A stretch of 64,000 nt of DNA from Melanocharis versteri (lineage: Eukaryota; Chordata; Aves; Passeriformes; Melanocharitidae). The notes under the pieces were generated by a model, which made no database searches, was not told the DNA's origin, and saw nothing but the letters and a program-made list of their open reading frames with translations. The position numbers and the translations under genes are program-made. Where the stretch lies: positions 1-64,000 of the forward strand of contig VZTG01000018.1 of assembly GCA_013397845.1 (NCBI GenBank). Reading direction: 5' to 3'. Below, piece after piece: positions 19,386-32,336 of the stretch (the stretch's first letter is position 1; the number at the start of each line of letters is the position of its first letter).

Positions 19386-21599
19386 CAGATTAAATGTTAA
19401 GACTTTTCCCTTCTCTCTGAGGTTTTCCATAACTTGGTATTGCGAAGGCTGATGATTCAAGGATGTTGAAGGAATGTTTTAGGTCTAACCTTTCCTGAAG
19501 TTCTTGAGGCTTTCATGTTGGAACCAACATTCAGGTTCACGTGGCCCTCATGGGACCTTTTGGAAAGCAGCAGTATCATACTTTTAAGAACAGCTCTGTG
19601 TAAGAACCCTACAGTATTCCTACATTATCCCTGGACAACAGGACATTGCAATATCTAATTTTTAGTCATGTTTCTTTCTAGGCCGTTAAAGTCCTGATTG
19701 AATTCACTGGGCTATTTAAATATCTAAGACCTAGTTCAAGATAATACAGCAAGGAAGATGTAAAATAGGTAATGAGTGACATTTGCAATTCCTCTTTCCA
19801 TGCAAAATGGTGTAGTTCAAAGCAGAAGGCTTGAGGAGCTCTCCGGTAAACTCCAGAGCATCTCACTTCTGTTATCCACAACTACATTGGAGATGTGGGT
19901 CTAACACGATGCAAACAACAAAGAGAATAATCTCGTTCTTCCCGTCTCAGGTGAGACTTCTAATAAGTGATTAAGGCAGAAAACAGGACAGGATCCCAGC
20001 TGTGCAATTGCTCTTGTTCACCAGATGTGACAGAGCGATTATATAAACCCCAGCAGGTCCCAGAGCAGGAGAAAGGAGGGAAGGGATCTCCCTGAGAAGG
20101 GGGATTTGTGGGGCTTTGATTCCCCAGGCAGGAACCCAAGGAGCTTGTTAGAGGCAGTGCCAAAACCCAGGAATGGGAGACACTTAGAAAGTATCAGGGA
20201 TCAAGGCTTTGAAGATCCTATATGTTTTGGAGACAAGTAAGTAGCTAAATCCATCTATTAAATCATTCTCCTTGTTTGGAATTGACCCTATTTACTATAT
20301 AAATCAATAGATAAACAAACAGAATGTTTTTCCTTAATTATATTGCATAGCACATTGGGCTTCAGGAAAGAAAAGAATATATTTCACAGTCTTAAAATCT
20401 TGCATAATTTTAGTTAAATAATATTTAAAATCCAATAATCATTTAACTGCATGCTTGTCTCTTAAACTGATGGATTTTTTCCAAAATGTAATACTTTTAA
20501 AATATTTTTTGGTACCAAACCACTCAATCTCAAATACTAAAAGCAATTATTTTAGAGAGTGAAAGAAAAAGAAACTTCATCACTTCTCTGCCTGAGCAGG
20601 AGAGTAGTTCATATGGATTAACATTATTTTCGGAAAGTGTTGCAGACTTCTGGTTACTAGGAACTCTGGAAACCCTCTGCATTTGCACTTTAATTTAGCA
20701 AACAGAAGCTTTGCTGTTCCCTTTGTTTAGAAAGGTTTAGATCAGCATTAGCAAGCTGCTAAAATACTTTGCTCTAAATTTTTAGGAGAGTCTACGATAG
20801 GTCACATTGGTATGTTGTCATGGTGATGAGAAGTGCAGATGTCAAGTGGAAACAAGAAAGTGGTGGTATATATGATGGTTTGATTATTAAAAGACTTGAT
20901 TAAAGCAGCTTTCAGAGGGCTCAGATGTTCTTTCTTCCAACAGATTGCTCAGACTTCAGTAGCTGGAGGCCCAAACCAGAGACCACCACACCCAGCAACC
21001 CTCAGGCTTTTTGTTTCTGTGGACTATGGATATGGCCATTAGTAAGGTATTGATGTGAAACAAATGCATTAGTTTCCTTTTTGCATAGAGACAAATCCCT
21101 CCCACAGACTGAGGTCCTGCAGCTGCTTGAAGTACCTGTAAGTTTAATAAGGACTATTTTTAGATGGTTGTGTTTGATATATAGTAAATGGGGTGTTAGT
21201 CTTGGTAAACCTTCTAAAGGTATTTCAGAATTCAATTAGAATTAAAATTATTATTTACTTAACCAAAATGTGGAGGAAAAATATAAGTTCACATACAAAT
21301 TGCCAACATATAGTACAAAATAGAGTGAGTGGCAATTTAGAAAGAACCCTTGACTCTACTGAAGGTGAGGGATACCTGCCACAGGGGAGTAGTGGCAGTG
21401 ATCAGGGTCCTTAGCAAGGATGAATAGACTGAAGACATTCTTCTCTTTCTGTTTTGACTTTGTTCACATTTTTAGTACCTTCTTGATAGTTTCCTTGTGC
21501 TCACACCACAGAGGGATGCTCTCACACACGAGTTTGATACGTGTTCTTGGTTTGGCACAGGAATATATGTTTTTGGTTTGGGTCAGGCATACACAAGCA
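19386..21599. other. Anonymous stretch, no gene seen
   Basis: AT-rich in 20220-20560. No recognisable exon, RNA or transposon. Confidence 0.55.
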
Positions 21600-21915
21600 T
21601 GTGAGATAGGAGGAGAAGCTGAGAGAGATGGGCTTGTTCAGCCAGGAGAAGAGATGGCTCTGCAAGGAGCAAGCTGTGTCCTTCAACCAGCCACCTTATG
21701 GGTACTGCTAGGAGCAGCACAGCCATAATCCTCTGAGAGGTGCACGCTGAAAGGACAGGAGACAACAAACACGAGATGCAACGAGAAAAATTATAATTGA
21801 GCATAGAGAGAAAGAAGTTCCGCTGCAAGTTTGGTCAGGCCCTGGGATAGATGCCAGTGAGGCTGTGCATCCTCAGAGGTATTGAAACTCAGATGGACGC
21901 AATCCTGAGATGTCT
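21600..21915 (+). mobile_element. Old CR1 LINE fragment, plus orientation
   Basis: Contains diverged CR1 ORF2 end and 3' text in the right order: 'cagccaggagaagagatgg', 'gagatgcaacgagaaaaatt', 'ggtcaggccctgggatag' and 'cctcagaggtattgaaactc'. No terminal octamers remain and the frame is destroyed, which indicates an old copy. Confidence 0.72.
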
Positions 21916-24900
21916 GCTCTAGCTTTAAAAATAGGCTTTCTCTGAGTGGAAATTAGGAACAAATTGCTTCCAAATTAAGTTATTTTATGATTCTGTGTTA
22001 TTCTGATTGAAATTAGAGAAACAAATCAGTGTTGTGATAAGATGAGCCAGTCTTCTTCTATGCAATTGCCCAACAAACATCCTATTTTGCTTTTCTGTTT
22101 AGATTTAGTGACATTTTTAAGCCTTTTTATGTTGACTGGTCAATAACTCTAAGACCACACTTCGCAGAAATGTCAGTGCATTTAGCTTTAAGTATTTCAG
22201 CCTGTTCTCCTGTTTATGTCTGTGGAACAGTTGTTGCTCAGCCAGAGACCCCTGAAATCTACAACATAGATATTTCTGCTATAGATAAGGCCAGGGACTT
22301 CTGTGGGGGACCACTAGCTTAATGATAAATTCATTTGCACAGCTCAAAACCAGCAGTGGGGAAATGGTGAAAAAGACACTCTTCATTCCCATCTCTTTCC
22401 CTCTTCCACAGCTGTTGGCTACTTTCTTTTACCAATGGGATCCACCTTGCCAAAAGGCCAAAACCTAGAGCCAGCTCCAAGAACAGCAGCAGCTATACCT
22501 ATTAACATTGCACACAGCTGTGATGATTCTTCAAGCAAGGGTGCCAGTCTTCCCCACCCTGCAGCCTATATTCCCTGCCCAGACAAACCATGTTTTCATC
22601 CCTTGGCGTCAGCTGAAACATCTCCTATCCCTGTTTCTGACTGCAGCCACAATGAGCCTTCTCACCTTCTGCAGCACCTTTTCTGACTCTTGGATTGTAA
22701 TTTTCTAGGTACAAAAAAATTTCCTGGCATCGTCTGCTTGAAGTACAGTTAGGATTTTGGGCTACTCTCAGTGCAGCATGGATACCATTCACAGACATCT
22801 TACAGGCAAGGAGATGGATGTGTGGAGTCACATTATCATGAGCTGCACTTTTGAGCTCCAATCTACTGAGAGTTCATTGGGGTTTTTTTTTGTCCTGCCC
22901 AAGAGAAGAGTCCCCAGACGTGACACAAGTTAATCTACATGGCTGGTTGTGTGAACAGTGATCCCATCATCAGATCTTATGTATTGATGGACAATCAGTG
23001 TAGTGGTAAGAGAGAGGAATCAAGACCAGAGGGATTTAGCTGAAGTACAAGTTAATGTCTAAGTGTCTAATAAATTTTAAAATCCTACAGTCCCCAAGGT
23101 TTCCCAGAATTTTCAGGTCCAGTGCTCTTTGGGTGAGAATGCATCCAATTAGACGACAGTGCAAAATGGTATGTGCTGGAGGCAGATATTTCCTTCCCCC
23201 AACAACAATCCTATTTTATATGGGCTGCATTGCCCTGCTGCAGCACACAGCATGGAGATCTGAGCTTCTTTTCCAGAGCTGTGTTTCCAAAAACAGTAAT
23301 GATCACTGAGAATGGAAGAGAGGAAGAATGTATTTCTCAGCAGAAGTCTTGGAGGTGAAGAGTGGGGTCGAAAAGCTCTTGCAACAGACTGTATGAGCCA
23401 AAGGAACATGTTCTGCATTAGTCTGTGCAGCTGTGAAATAAACAAGTGGCCCGAGCCTTCTCAGAAGCCCACAGAGATACCTGCAGGGACAGCCCAGATT
23501 CAGCCAGGCTGATGCTTGGACAAAAAACCAGTGACTGAAAGTAATCTGATTGGGCAGGTGCACCAAAAGGAACTGAAAAGGGCTCTAGAGGTCAGAAGCA
23601 ATAAGTGGAAATCTCATACATTAATTCAAGTATGTTGACCTCTGCCACATTATTTCCAGATAAGTAGAAATCTGACTCGTTTCCAAGATGTAAAATTCAT
23701 TTGATAGAATAGCAAAGGGAGTTTTCAGAAAGCAACTTGACTCTAAGTGCTCTGAGGACATTATTTAAAACATAGTTAGCTGACAATCTGAATGAACTTC
23801 TCTGTATATACAATGACATTTTGCTTCATTCAAACGCTACCTTTGGTAACCAGGATTTTTGCCTAGCCCTTTCAGATGGCATTTGTTCAAAAGCCTGAAA
23901 TGAAACAATGATCACAGGGATTTCAGTTTAAATCATTTCACTGAGTAGGGAATAGTAGTAAAGCTGTAATTATTCAATGGGTGATGCTCAGCTTCTGAAA
24001 TGAAGGGAAACCTCCAACTGAGAGTACAGACACTGCAGTGGAATTAGCAATGATGCATTGTGACCTCCATTTCCTGTAATTGTCACAGCTGCTATCACAA
24101 TTAGGATCATTATTCCATCAGGAGGTAATGCTCCCGATATAGAAGGAAAGGGAGAATGTTTGTCTAATCATTTGGTGGTGACTTGTTCAGAGGTCACAAG
24201 TTCTGTTGCAGCTTTGATGCTTCTGCTGTGCGTGAAAATTGCCATTCATTCACCCATGTGTGTTAATGGTTTGCATGAAAGAGTTGCTGGTCAAAATCTG
24301 TTCTACAATGGATTTTTGGATCTATATTTTAGGATTCAACACCTTAGTTAGAGGGATTGGCAGAAAGGAAAGCAGAGACCTGCTGAGGGCCATACTCTGG
24401 AAGGTGCAAAAGACTTTCACTGATGTCAATGGAAATATAAAGGAGCAAATTCTTTAATTTCGTTAAGACTTTTGTTCTTAAAAAACAGCCTGAGTTTTAC
24501 GCTCAATGAAACACAAGAAGAAGAAATCAGTCCTTTAGAGCAAGTAATCGACACTGAATAGTAGCATCCAGCTCACCCATAATGATGTGTTTCATGAACA
24601 ACAAAACAGATCTCAATGCTGCACTAGAAAACAGATTAATGTAATTTAACAGATTAAGTTCCTAGATAACTGAACTACCAACTTCAGTTGTACAAAATCT
24701 CATTTTGAAATGTGTATTTCTATATATTTTTTTCAATTTTAAACTGACCACGTCACAGGAGGAGGATGCTAAAGCAAAATATCTGTGGTACCTACCAATT
24801 ACCATCCTCTGAGTGGTAATAGAGGGTAATAGACCCTCTTACTAGATCTTTTCTGACCTAGTATACACTTCTGCCCACATAGATTAATTTCTGTCTCTTC

Positions 24901-27900
24901 CGCAGAGATATAATAGTGAAGGCATTCCCTCATTTTCCAGACTTTGGCTTCAAAGGTGTTAATTTTCTTTACATAGTAACCAATTTTCTCACTTCACTGA
25001 CTTGTTTATGGCAATCACCTTTCAGAAGAGGGGCAACATTAGCAGTTAGGTGCCATATGTGTCCATATCTGCCTTTCTTCAGTCGCACGTTTAGCAAAAT
25101 GTGCACTGGCAGTGCACAGTAAGGACATCTTCCTGTAATATTTTTTTTTGCTGTGATGTAGTTTCACCCAGTAACATAGTGAAGGGCAGCACTAACTCCT
25201 CAGAAATAGATGACCATTTGCTTTAGCTTTATGATCAATCTTTCATTGCACCTGCAGTGGAATGGATGGGAAGCAATCTTGCAGAAGAAATTTCAACAGA
25301 GACCTTCTGTGCCTGTAAATAAGGGCACACAGTGTAGATATGAGCGAGAAACATTAACATATCAATTTCAGAGCTTCACAATTCTCCTTTAAAGTTTTAA
25401 TGTTGATATTTTGTCTGCTTGAGACAGTTTACTACTTGCCTTCTCTGTAGTAAATGTTGTGAGCAAATTACTGCCTTTCCCTTAGCATGCTTGTGTCAGA
25501 TCATTTCTGCTTCTTTTGTTATCTAGGACAAACAATTTGTGTTGCTTCCAACTTTCTTTGTAGGTTGTGCTTTCTAGATTGTTGGTAATTCCTTTTGCTC
25601 TTTGGCTGACTTTCTTCCAGTGACCAGTTGCTTCCCTGAAGTACCAAAACTGATATTGGTTCTACAGTCAGGTCTCACCAGCACTGAGTAAACCAAAGGA
25701 ATTATGTATTACTATAGGTAACAGATACTTTCTTTTTTACATTCTGGGATGATGTTCCTTCTTTTTTTTCCAAGGGTGATGATTATTTTATTTTTATTTT
25801 TAACTTTCTCTCAGGCTGTGATCAGCTCTAGGATGTTGTGTTTTCTGCAGGGCACCTGCTAACCATCGTCCCCTACTCTGTACTTGGGCAACTGCTTTCT
25901 TGTGTATAATTTTTCACTTGTTAAATTGTGGTTGGCTCTGTTTTTCTAGAAATTATCTTAAATTTGTAGAGTTCTTTTCTACTCTCCTCTTATAGACCAG
26001 GGTGTTTCAGCTCTCCCTGTGCTGGGGTTGCTACCTCGATCCAGTCACATAGTCAGGATTTCTACTCACCCGAAATTTCCTGTGAGGGTGGAGAGCATGT
26101 GAGCACCTTGCAGGTATCTGGAAGATACAGATGCAGCTGAGTTTTCCGGGAAGAGATATGCTTAGCTTTCCACAAGTGAAGAAAATTGGTGCAGATACCT
26201 AAACAGAAAGGTCAGCTTCAACAGGACAAAGTTAATCTTCCTCCTTTCCCATGTTGGGGAAACCAGAGTACCACCAGTGTTTGTCCCTGTCCTCTGAGTG
26301 AAACCATCAAGGCCGTGGGCCATTACCTTCTCTGAGGTGGAACTGAGCTACTTGCCAAATCCCAGATTGGGAGCTGGGTGTCATTTCCAGCCATGAGTGT
26401 CACCAGTTATACCAGCAACAGTTCAGTGTGGTTAAGGAAATGGTTAAATGCAAAGCGACCCAGAGGCCTTGTCAAAGGAAGACTGCAATGCTCTTCCAGC
26501 ATCATAGGTTACAAAGCATAGGTTATACATTCTTCTGCCTCCATATATTTTTACTGAAAAACACCAAACTGCCACGTTAGATATTTCTGTGGAGAACTGC
26601 TGGTCTTAGTGCAGGTCATCAATTTTACAGAAAGCCATGTCAGAAGAGGTGTGTACATCTGCATCATGGCCTTCTGCAGACCACAGTCCATAAGAACCAC
26701 TCCGTTTCCTTTCGAGGAGTTCAGAGGCATGACCTGACACTTAAGTCTTTCAAAAATAAAATGGTATGTGCTAAGCTGAGAGCCAGAAACACCAGATGGC
26801 ACAAGTGCCCAAAGGCACCTGCAGCTGCTGGGATTTGCTGTGTCCAGAGATCCCACAGACAGAGTGCCATGCTGCAGAGATTGTGTCAATCCAATCTAGA
26901 GAAAAATGTGACACTAGAGCCATTGGCAGCAGTTTGTAGGTAAGGACAGGTTTTGTGTAGCACTGCAGAGAGTTTGTCCACACAAAGGCTTTCCCTGATA
27001 GTCACTGCACGTTTGCTATCAGCTTGACAGTAGAACTGCTGTGTGTGAGAAACACATCTTACCCAGCAGGACCTGAGCAGGGAGATCAGAGGCAATTGCA
27101 GTCAGACAGCTCTGAAGAAGGTTGCTTATCTGTCAGAAGTCAATAATTTCATGAAAGTATTTTGCTCTGCATTGATTTAACAAAAAGGACAGAAATTATT
27201 CACCATAATTTTTTTTCCCTTTCAAAGTGAGGTTTTGGAATAGTTTTTAAAATGTTTCATACTTACTAGACAAAATTGGAATACTTCACTGAAAACAAAA
27301 CAAAACATAATCACTGATAACCTTTTTTTAAAAAAAATAATTATTTTTCTAAATTTTGGTGGTTTGAAGTTTCTTTTGACCTCTGGTCAGACTTGTGTTC
27401 TGATTTTGTGGCAATCTTTTTGAAATGGGAAATTCATTTACAATACATCATTGAACTGACTGGCTGATTAGGCTTTGTTCCTGATTTGCCTATAAAACTT
27501 AACCTGAGAGTTTCTGTACTTCTTAAAAAATTACATTAATTATATTTCTGAAAGGTAGAACGCTGATATGATCTTACTGTTCATTCCTGGTGTGTCTTAT
27601 ATTTGCAAATCCAACAAAACCATCTCTTTGGCAATTCTTTAGTGTAATTTAAAAATTACTTCCAAGTAAAAGAAGAAAAATTATGTTACCGTGTTATGTA
27701 TTGATTTCATTTGGATCATGGTGTGAGTGAATCAGATGTCACAATATAATTTTGCTAAAATGTCTAGTGAAGTACCAGAAGTACTAGTGAAGCTAAGGAA
27801 GCGTGCATGTGGGGCTTTTGATGTGATTGTGTTGTCTTTAGCGATGGTGGTTGTGTTGTGGAGAGCAGTACTTTCCACTACGCAAGTAATACACACAGAC

Positions 27901-28625
27901 CAGATTTTTTAAATACAATGGCTGCATCTCTGGCTTGAGACCTGTTATTCCTTTTTCCAGAGCTGGTAATACTCTGCTTGTTGAGCTGGCCAGAGTCTAG
28001 AAGTTAATCTTTAATAAGGTTGTATCTTTCAAAAATTGAATCAAAATTGTGAGATTGTCCTGAATTTCCTTGTAAAGGGCCAATTTTTTCAAAAGAGATG
28101 GCGATGTGAACATGCATTTTGTGCTGCATACAGAACAGAACACTGAGAGTGTCTTCCCATTTTTCTTTGTAGCTTTTCTTTCCCTTTTGAATCTATTTTA
28201 GGTGCTTCAGTGCACAGTTCCCACCCTGTGACAGCAAAGGAATCTTTATGTGGTGTAGGCTAGAACAGACTGCTGTGTGGGAGGATGGTGGATTACAGTA
28301 GCTTCATATCACAAGCAAATTTAGCAAGTGCTTTAAAAAGCCAAACTATGAAATAACATCAATAAACTCATGACCAAAAAAAGTCTAGAAATATAAATCT
28401 GAGGTTTATTTTATTCCAGGAGCATATTTAAGTGGAGAGCAAAGGACTGATGATAGGTGGAAGGGCACACTACTACAATGGTAGGAAAGGTCGACCCAAA
28501 TGGGTGATTTCCTGTCTGACTCACAATCCGTTACATTAATAGTATTACTTATTAATCTTTAACTAAATCCCCTTTCGGCCTTTTCTTATTTTAAAATATT
28601 TTTAAAGTTTAATGAATTAGCTTAG
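21916..28625. other. Anonymous stretch, no gene seen
   Basis: About 6.7 kb with no recognisable gene or repeat. A short possibly conserved segment (24030-24150) contains 'cctgtaattgtcacagctgc' and 'tatcacaattaggatcatt', which looks like non-coding constraint but cannot be tested here. Frames of up to 112 codons (26551-26889, minus) lack any known domain. Confidence 0.5.
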
Positions 28626-28768
28626 CCAGAGATTAACTTAGTTGGTTAGAGCATGGTGTTAATAACACCAGAATTGTGGGTTGGATCCCTGTGTGGGCCA
28701 TTCACTTAAGAGTTGGATGTGATGATCCTTCTGGGTTCCTTCCAACACAGAATATTCTGTGATTTTGG
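28626..28768 (+). mobile_element. tRNA-Ile-derived SINE with CR1-like tail (TguSINE1 type)
   Basis: 28626-28700 is a degenerate tRNA-Ile: the A-box region reads 'ttaacttagttggttagagc', the anticodon arm 'gtgttaataacacc' retains AAT, the B box reads 'gggttggatccc', and it ends in 'gggcca'. This is followed by 'ttcacttaagagttggatg' and a CR1-type end ('tccttccaacacagaatatt', 'ctgtgatttt'). A tRNA-Ile head with a CR1-like tail is the architecture described for TguSINE1 of passerine birds, which would be mobilised by CR1 machinery. The tRNA part is not a functional tRNA gene, because the acceptor stem and both promoter boxes carry changes. Confidence 0.88.
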
Positions 28769-28977
28769 TAAACAACAGCAGTGTGGAGACAGGATTCAGA
28801 CATTATGGCTACTGTCAATGTTAGAGTTCTAGGAATGTCTCAAAAATTTTAGAGAGATGTAATCCCTTCTTCTCCCTGATATGATCCAGTCAATTGTTAA
28901 TACAGGTTAAGTAAGTTCCCCATACAGTCTCCAGTACCTGCTGGTTTGTCTGTGAATGAGCAACCTCTACTGAGAGT

Positions 28978-29467
28978 GTCCAGTTTTGTGCCCCTTGATA
29001 CAAAACAGATGCTGAGGTGCTGGAGCGAGTCCAGAAAAGGGCAGTGGGGCTGGTAAAAAGTCTGGAGCACAAGTCTGATGAGGAGTGGCTGAGGGAGCTG
29101 GGGGTGTTTAGCTTGGAGAAAAGGAGGCTCGGGAGAGATCCTATCATTCTCTACAACTGCCTGAAAGGGGGGTGTAATGTGGTGGCGGTCGGTCCGTTCT
29201 CCCAGGTGACCAGTGACAGAAGAAGAGGAAATGGTGTCAAATTGCACTGGGGGAGGCTTAGATTGGATATAAGGAAAAATGTCTTCACTGAAAGGGTTGT
29301 CAGGCATTGGAACAGGCTGCCCAGGAAGGCTGAGTCACCATCCCTGGTCGTATTTAAAAGAAGAATGGATGGGGCATTTGGGAACCTTGTTTAGTGGTGA
29401 GCTTGGCAGTGCTGGGTTAATGGTTGATCTCAACAGCCTTAGAGGTCTTTTCCAATGATTCCATGAA
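28978..29467 (+). mobile_element. CR1 LINE, 5'-truncated, with 3' end
   Basis: About 490 bp running from 'gtccagttttgtgcccc' to the CR1 end 'gtcttttccaatgattcc'. It covers the C-terminus of ORF2 and the short 3' untranslated region. It lies about 210 bp downstream of the SINE in the same orientation. Its good preservation compared with other CR1 pieces here suggests a more recent insertion. Confidence 0.93.
29017..29394 (+). pseudogene. CR1 ORF2 C-terminal fragment
   Basis: 125 codons without interruption ending at the natural stop. Residues 1-38 (MLERVQKRAVGLVKSLEH through FSLEKRRL) and 85-125 (IRKNVFTERVVRHWNRLP through the final GNLV) are the conserved end of the CR1 reverse-transcriptase-bearing protein, after the catalytic domain. 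The endonuclease and reverse transcriptase core are absent through 5' truncation, so it has no enzymatic function. The Met at its start is an internal residue of the original protein, not a start site. Confidence 0.88.
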
Positions 29468-30264
29468 AGAGTAAGAACAGCAATAACTGCCTTTGTCATT
29501 CAGTAGATGGTGCTCTTCCCTTCTCCTGGAGGTATGGCTCATGCTGCTGATGCGCTAGGTGTCTCACTTCAGAAGTGACTTAGGTCTACAGTTCTCCTGT
29601 CTTTTATGCCACCACTGCTTGCTGTATGTTTCGCCAAGACTGTTAACCCCTGTGCCTGGGCCAAGTCAGATTTTATTGTGTTTACTTCATTTATCTTCTC
29701 ACCTGACAAGAACGAGTTTACAATATATGAGGCTTGTGTCTACCAACACTTTACTGTCAGTCCCCAGGAAAGAAACAATATGTGCCTGGTGAATGGACTT
29801 GGTAGCTCTCCAGAAGTGGACCTGCTGGTTTTCCATTTGGGTGCAGCATTGTTCTGAAAAATCTCTCCCACTCAGGCACCAACACAGACTTTTCATAGCT
29901 CTCTGGCTTTTCAGGACCTACGTCTACACTGGTGGACTCCAAAGGGTCCAGAGAGTGAGCACATGTACGGAGGCATCCCACCTGATCAACCCTATTCCTT
30001 ACCTGCGTTGGAGAAGGAACTGGGCAGGCTCCAGCCTCCACCTGCCATGCTGCACCTTGGTTTGTATCAGAAGAAAAGATAACAATAGCTGTTCCTGCCA
30101 TGCCCTTGATTTGGATTTGGTAGAAATGCTGCTCCTGCCTGCATCTGCTGCTCAGGCTGGAGACAATCTGAGTGATGAGGTTTAAGAAGCTTGAGAGAAA
30201 GTGGGCATATGCTGAAAACAGTTTTCACCATGAGGACAGTCCTGCAGGGGTGCAGGATGCTCAG

Positions 30265-30325
30265 AGACGCTGGACCAGAGACCTCCTACAGTCCCTTCCA
30301 GCCCAATTGTCCTGGGATACCACAA
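30265..30325 (+). mobile_element. Probable CR1 3' tail
   Basis: 'gctggaccagagacctccta' then 'cagtcccttccagcccaatt' resembles the last part of CR1 elements (GGACCAGATGACCTCC...GGTCCCTTCCAGCC). No terminal octamers follow, so the assignment is moderate. Confidence 0.55.
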
Positions 30326-32305
30326 TTCCTTGTTACATTACAGTTTGCTTTAAAAGTAGAAGCAATCCTGAAAGATTAAAAATTACCATGGTTATTAGTG
30401 ACATAAGGCAGGATTTTATTTCAGTCTGCTTTAAAGAGTCGATGCTCAGAGAAATGTGTACATGGGTGATGTGTTCATTTGCTCCCCTCTGGAGCAGGAA
30501 GAGCTTGGAGACTTGCATTTGGGCTGGGGAAGAGTGAACCTGAGTGACTTCCCTTGTTCACAGGTTGGGCCTGGTTTCATTTACTTGGTTGTCCTACTCA
30601 TAGATGTAAGGATCCACCAGTGAATTTCATGAGATTGGAACAGTCGTGCATCAGGGAAAGGAGAAAGATCAGTCTGGGCTGATGCCAACTTCTGTAGTAG
30701 ACCTTGGGTTTTCCTTTGAGAAGACATTGCATGGCATGTAGCTGGAAGAAGATCCTGTCATAGAAATTGAAAATAGCTGTGAATATATAAAATGCTAATG
30801 AGACACTTTAGCTGTGAGCAAATCCTGCTGGCTGTTCATTACAAAAAAAAAAAAAAATTAAAATGGCCACTCCTTGTAATAAGGAAGGCATTTCTCATGT
30901 TCAAATTACAAATAAAGTTTATAAAGCATGGAGAATCAAGTCTAATTAAAAAAACCCAAATGTCTTCCTGTCAGTGTATTATAGATTAATATAAACTCTG
31001 TTTTGGCAGAGTAAAGGGTACTGGTCCATGACACATGATGATACACCACCATAAAGAGAGATGGATGGTTTAATAAGTACTAACTACGTGTTTTAATGGT
31101 GTTGTGGGCAAATTAAACTGGTGCTCATACTCATAAAAGTTAAAAATACATTAGGTCAACTTTATTTAAAGTTACTAAGAAAGAACATTTTTTTTTCTTT
31201 CCCACTGGATTTCCCATCTTGCTGCTGATTTCTGCCACAGAGTTTCTGCTAGCTGCACCTACTGCCAGCTGGACCTGCAGAAATGTTTCTGACACACACT
31301 TGGCTTCTGTCACAATCTCTTTGAGGTTTGCAGAGCAACCCAAAGCAGGCCCCTCCAGTCTGCACTGCAGGAAACGAGCCAGAAAGTCTGTGACAATAAT
31401 TCTGGAGTGATTGCCTTCCAAAAGTAAGGGTGGAATAAGATATTTGAACTCTTCTGTCTTTGAGGCACTGCACAACACTGCAATAGAGAAAAAATAGTGC
31501 TGAAGGAAGGATGCCTCCATCACTACTACAGTTGAAACTGGAACTATCCCATCTCAGTCTCTAAAAACATATTTACACACTTATCACACCCTGCAGATAA
31601 CCGACAGTGGATCCACCTTTCTTGTAGCATAGCACACTCTCAGGGAAAAGGCCACCATGCAAGAAGAGGTGTGGATCTAGTTTATACGAGGGTTAAACTA
31701 GAAGATCCCACAGATGCTGAGGTTCAGACTCTCAGGCTGGATGTAGTCAGGGTTTCATCCTCTAAATGAGTAAGGATTCAGAGAATGCTTGGAGCAGCAA
31801 ACACATTTTTTTCCAAGCTGGTTTGCTCATCCCTATTCAGAGGTAAACATTTCATACAGTTCTTAGTCTAGCAAGAATAGAAAAAGGAGTCATCAAAATC
31901 AATATTCATTATGATCTATTTCATACTGAAAACAAAATGCAGAATTGATTTTCAAAGTATTCCTTAAATGAATCGGCTTTTATTTTGATTTTGTCTTTGC
32001 CTCTTATTTGACATGTGGTCCACCATTCTTTACTAGTTGGGTTTAACTGAACAGGACTTTTATAAGCTCTGACTAATCTTTATAGTATGGGAAAAAATTC
32101 CACTGTGACCAAGGGGAAAGCAGGCAGCACTAATTATTTCCAGCACAGAAGAACTCTATCTCAAAAAAATCCAACCCTTGAAATACATTTTTCTGTCAAA
32201 GCTTGGTTTATTAATATGCTCATCAGTCATGTAAATATTCCAAGTATGTGTCATATAATATGAATTGGAATGTGTTGGTGTCATGGGGATGAAATATACA
32301 ATCCT

Positions 32306-32336
32306 TTTTTTTTTCTTTTTTTTCTTTTTTTTTTAA
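32306..32336 (+). repeat. T-rich low-complexity tract
   Basis: Runs of 8-10 T separated by single C bases. Possibly the reverse of an old poly(A) tail, but no element is recognisable beside it. Confidence 0.85.

Noticed and set aside
28626..28700. Functional tRNA-Ile gene
   Set aside because: The acceptor stem and both internal promoter boxes carry changes, and a CR1-like tail follows, so it is a SINE.
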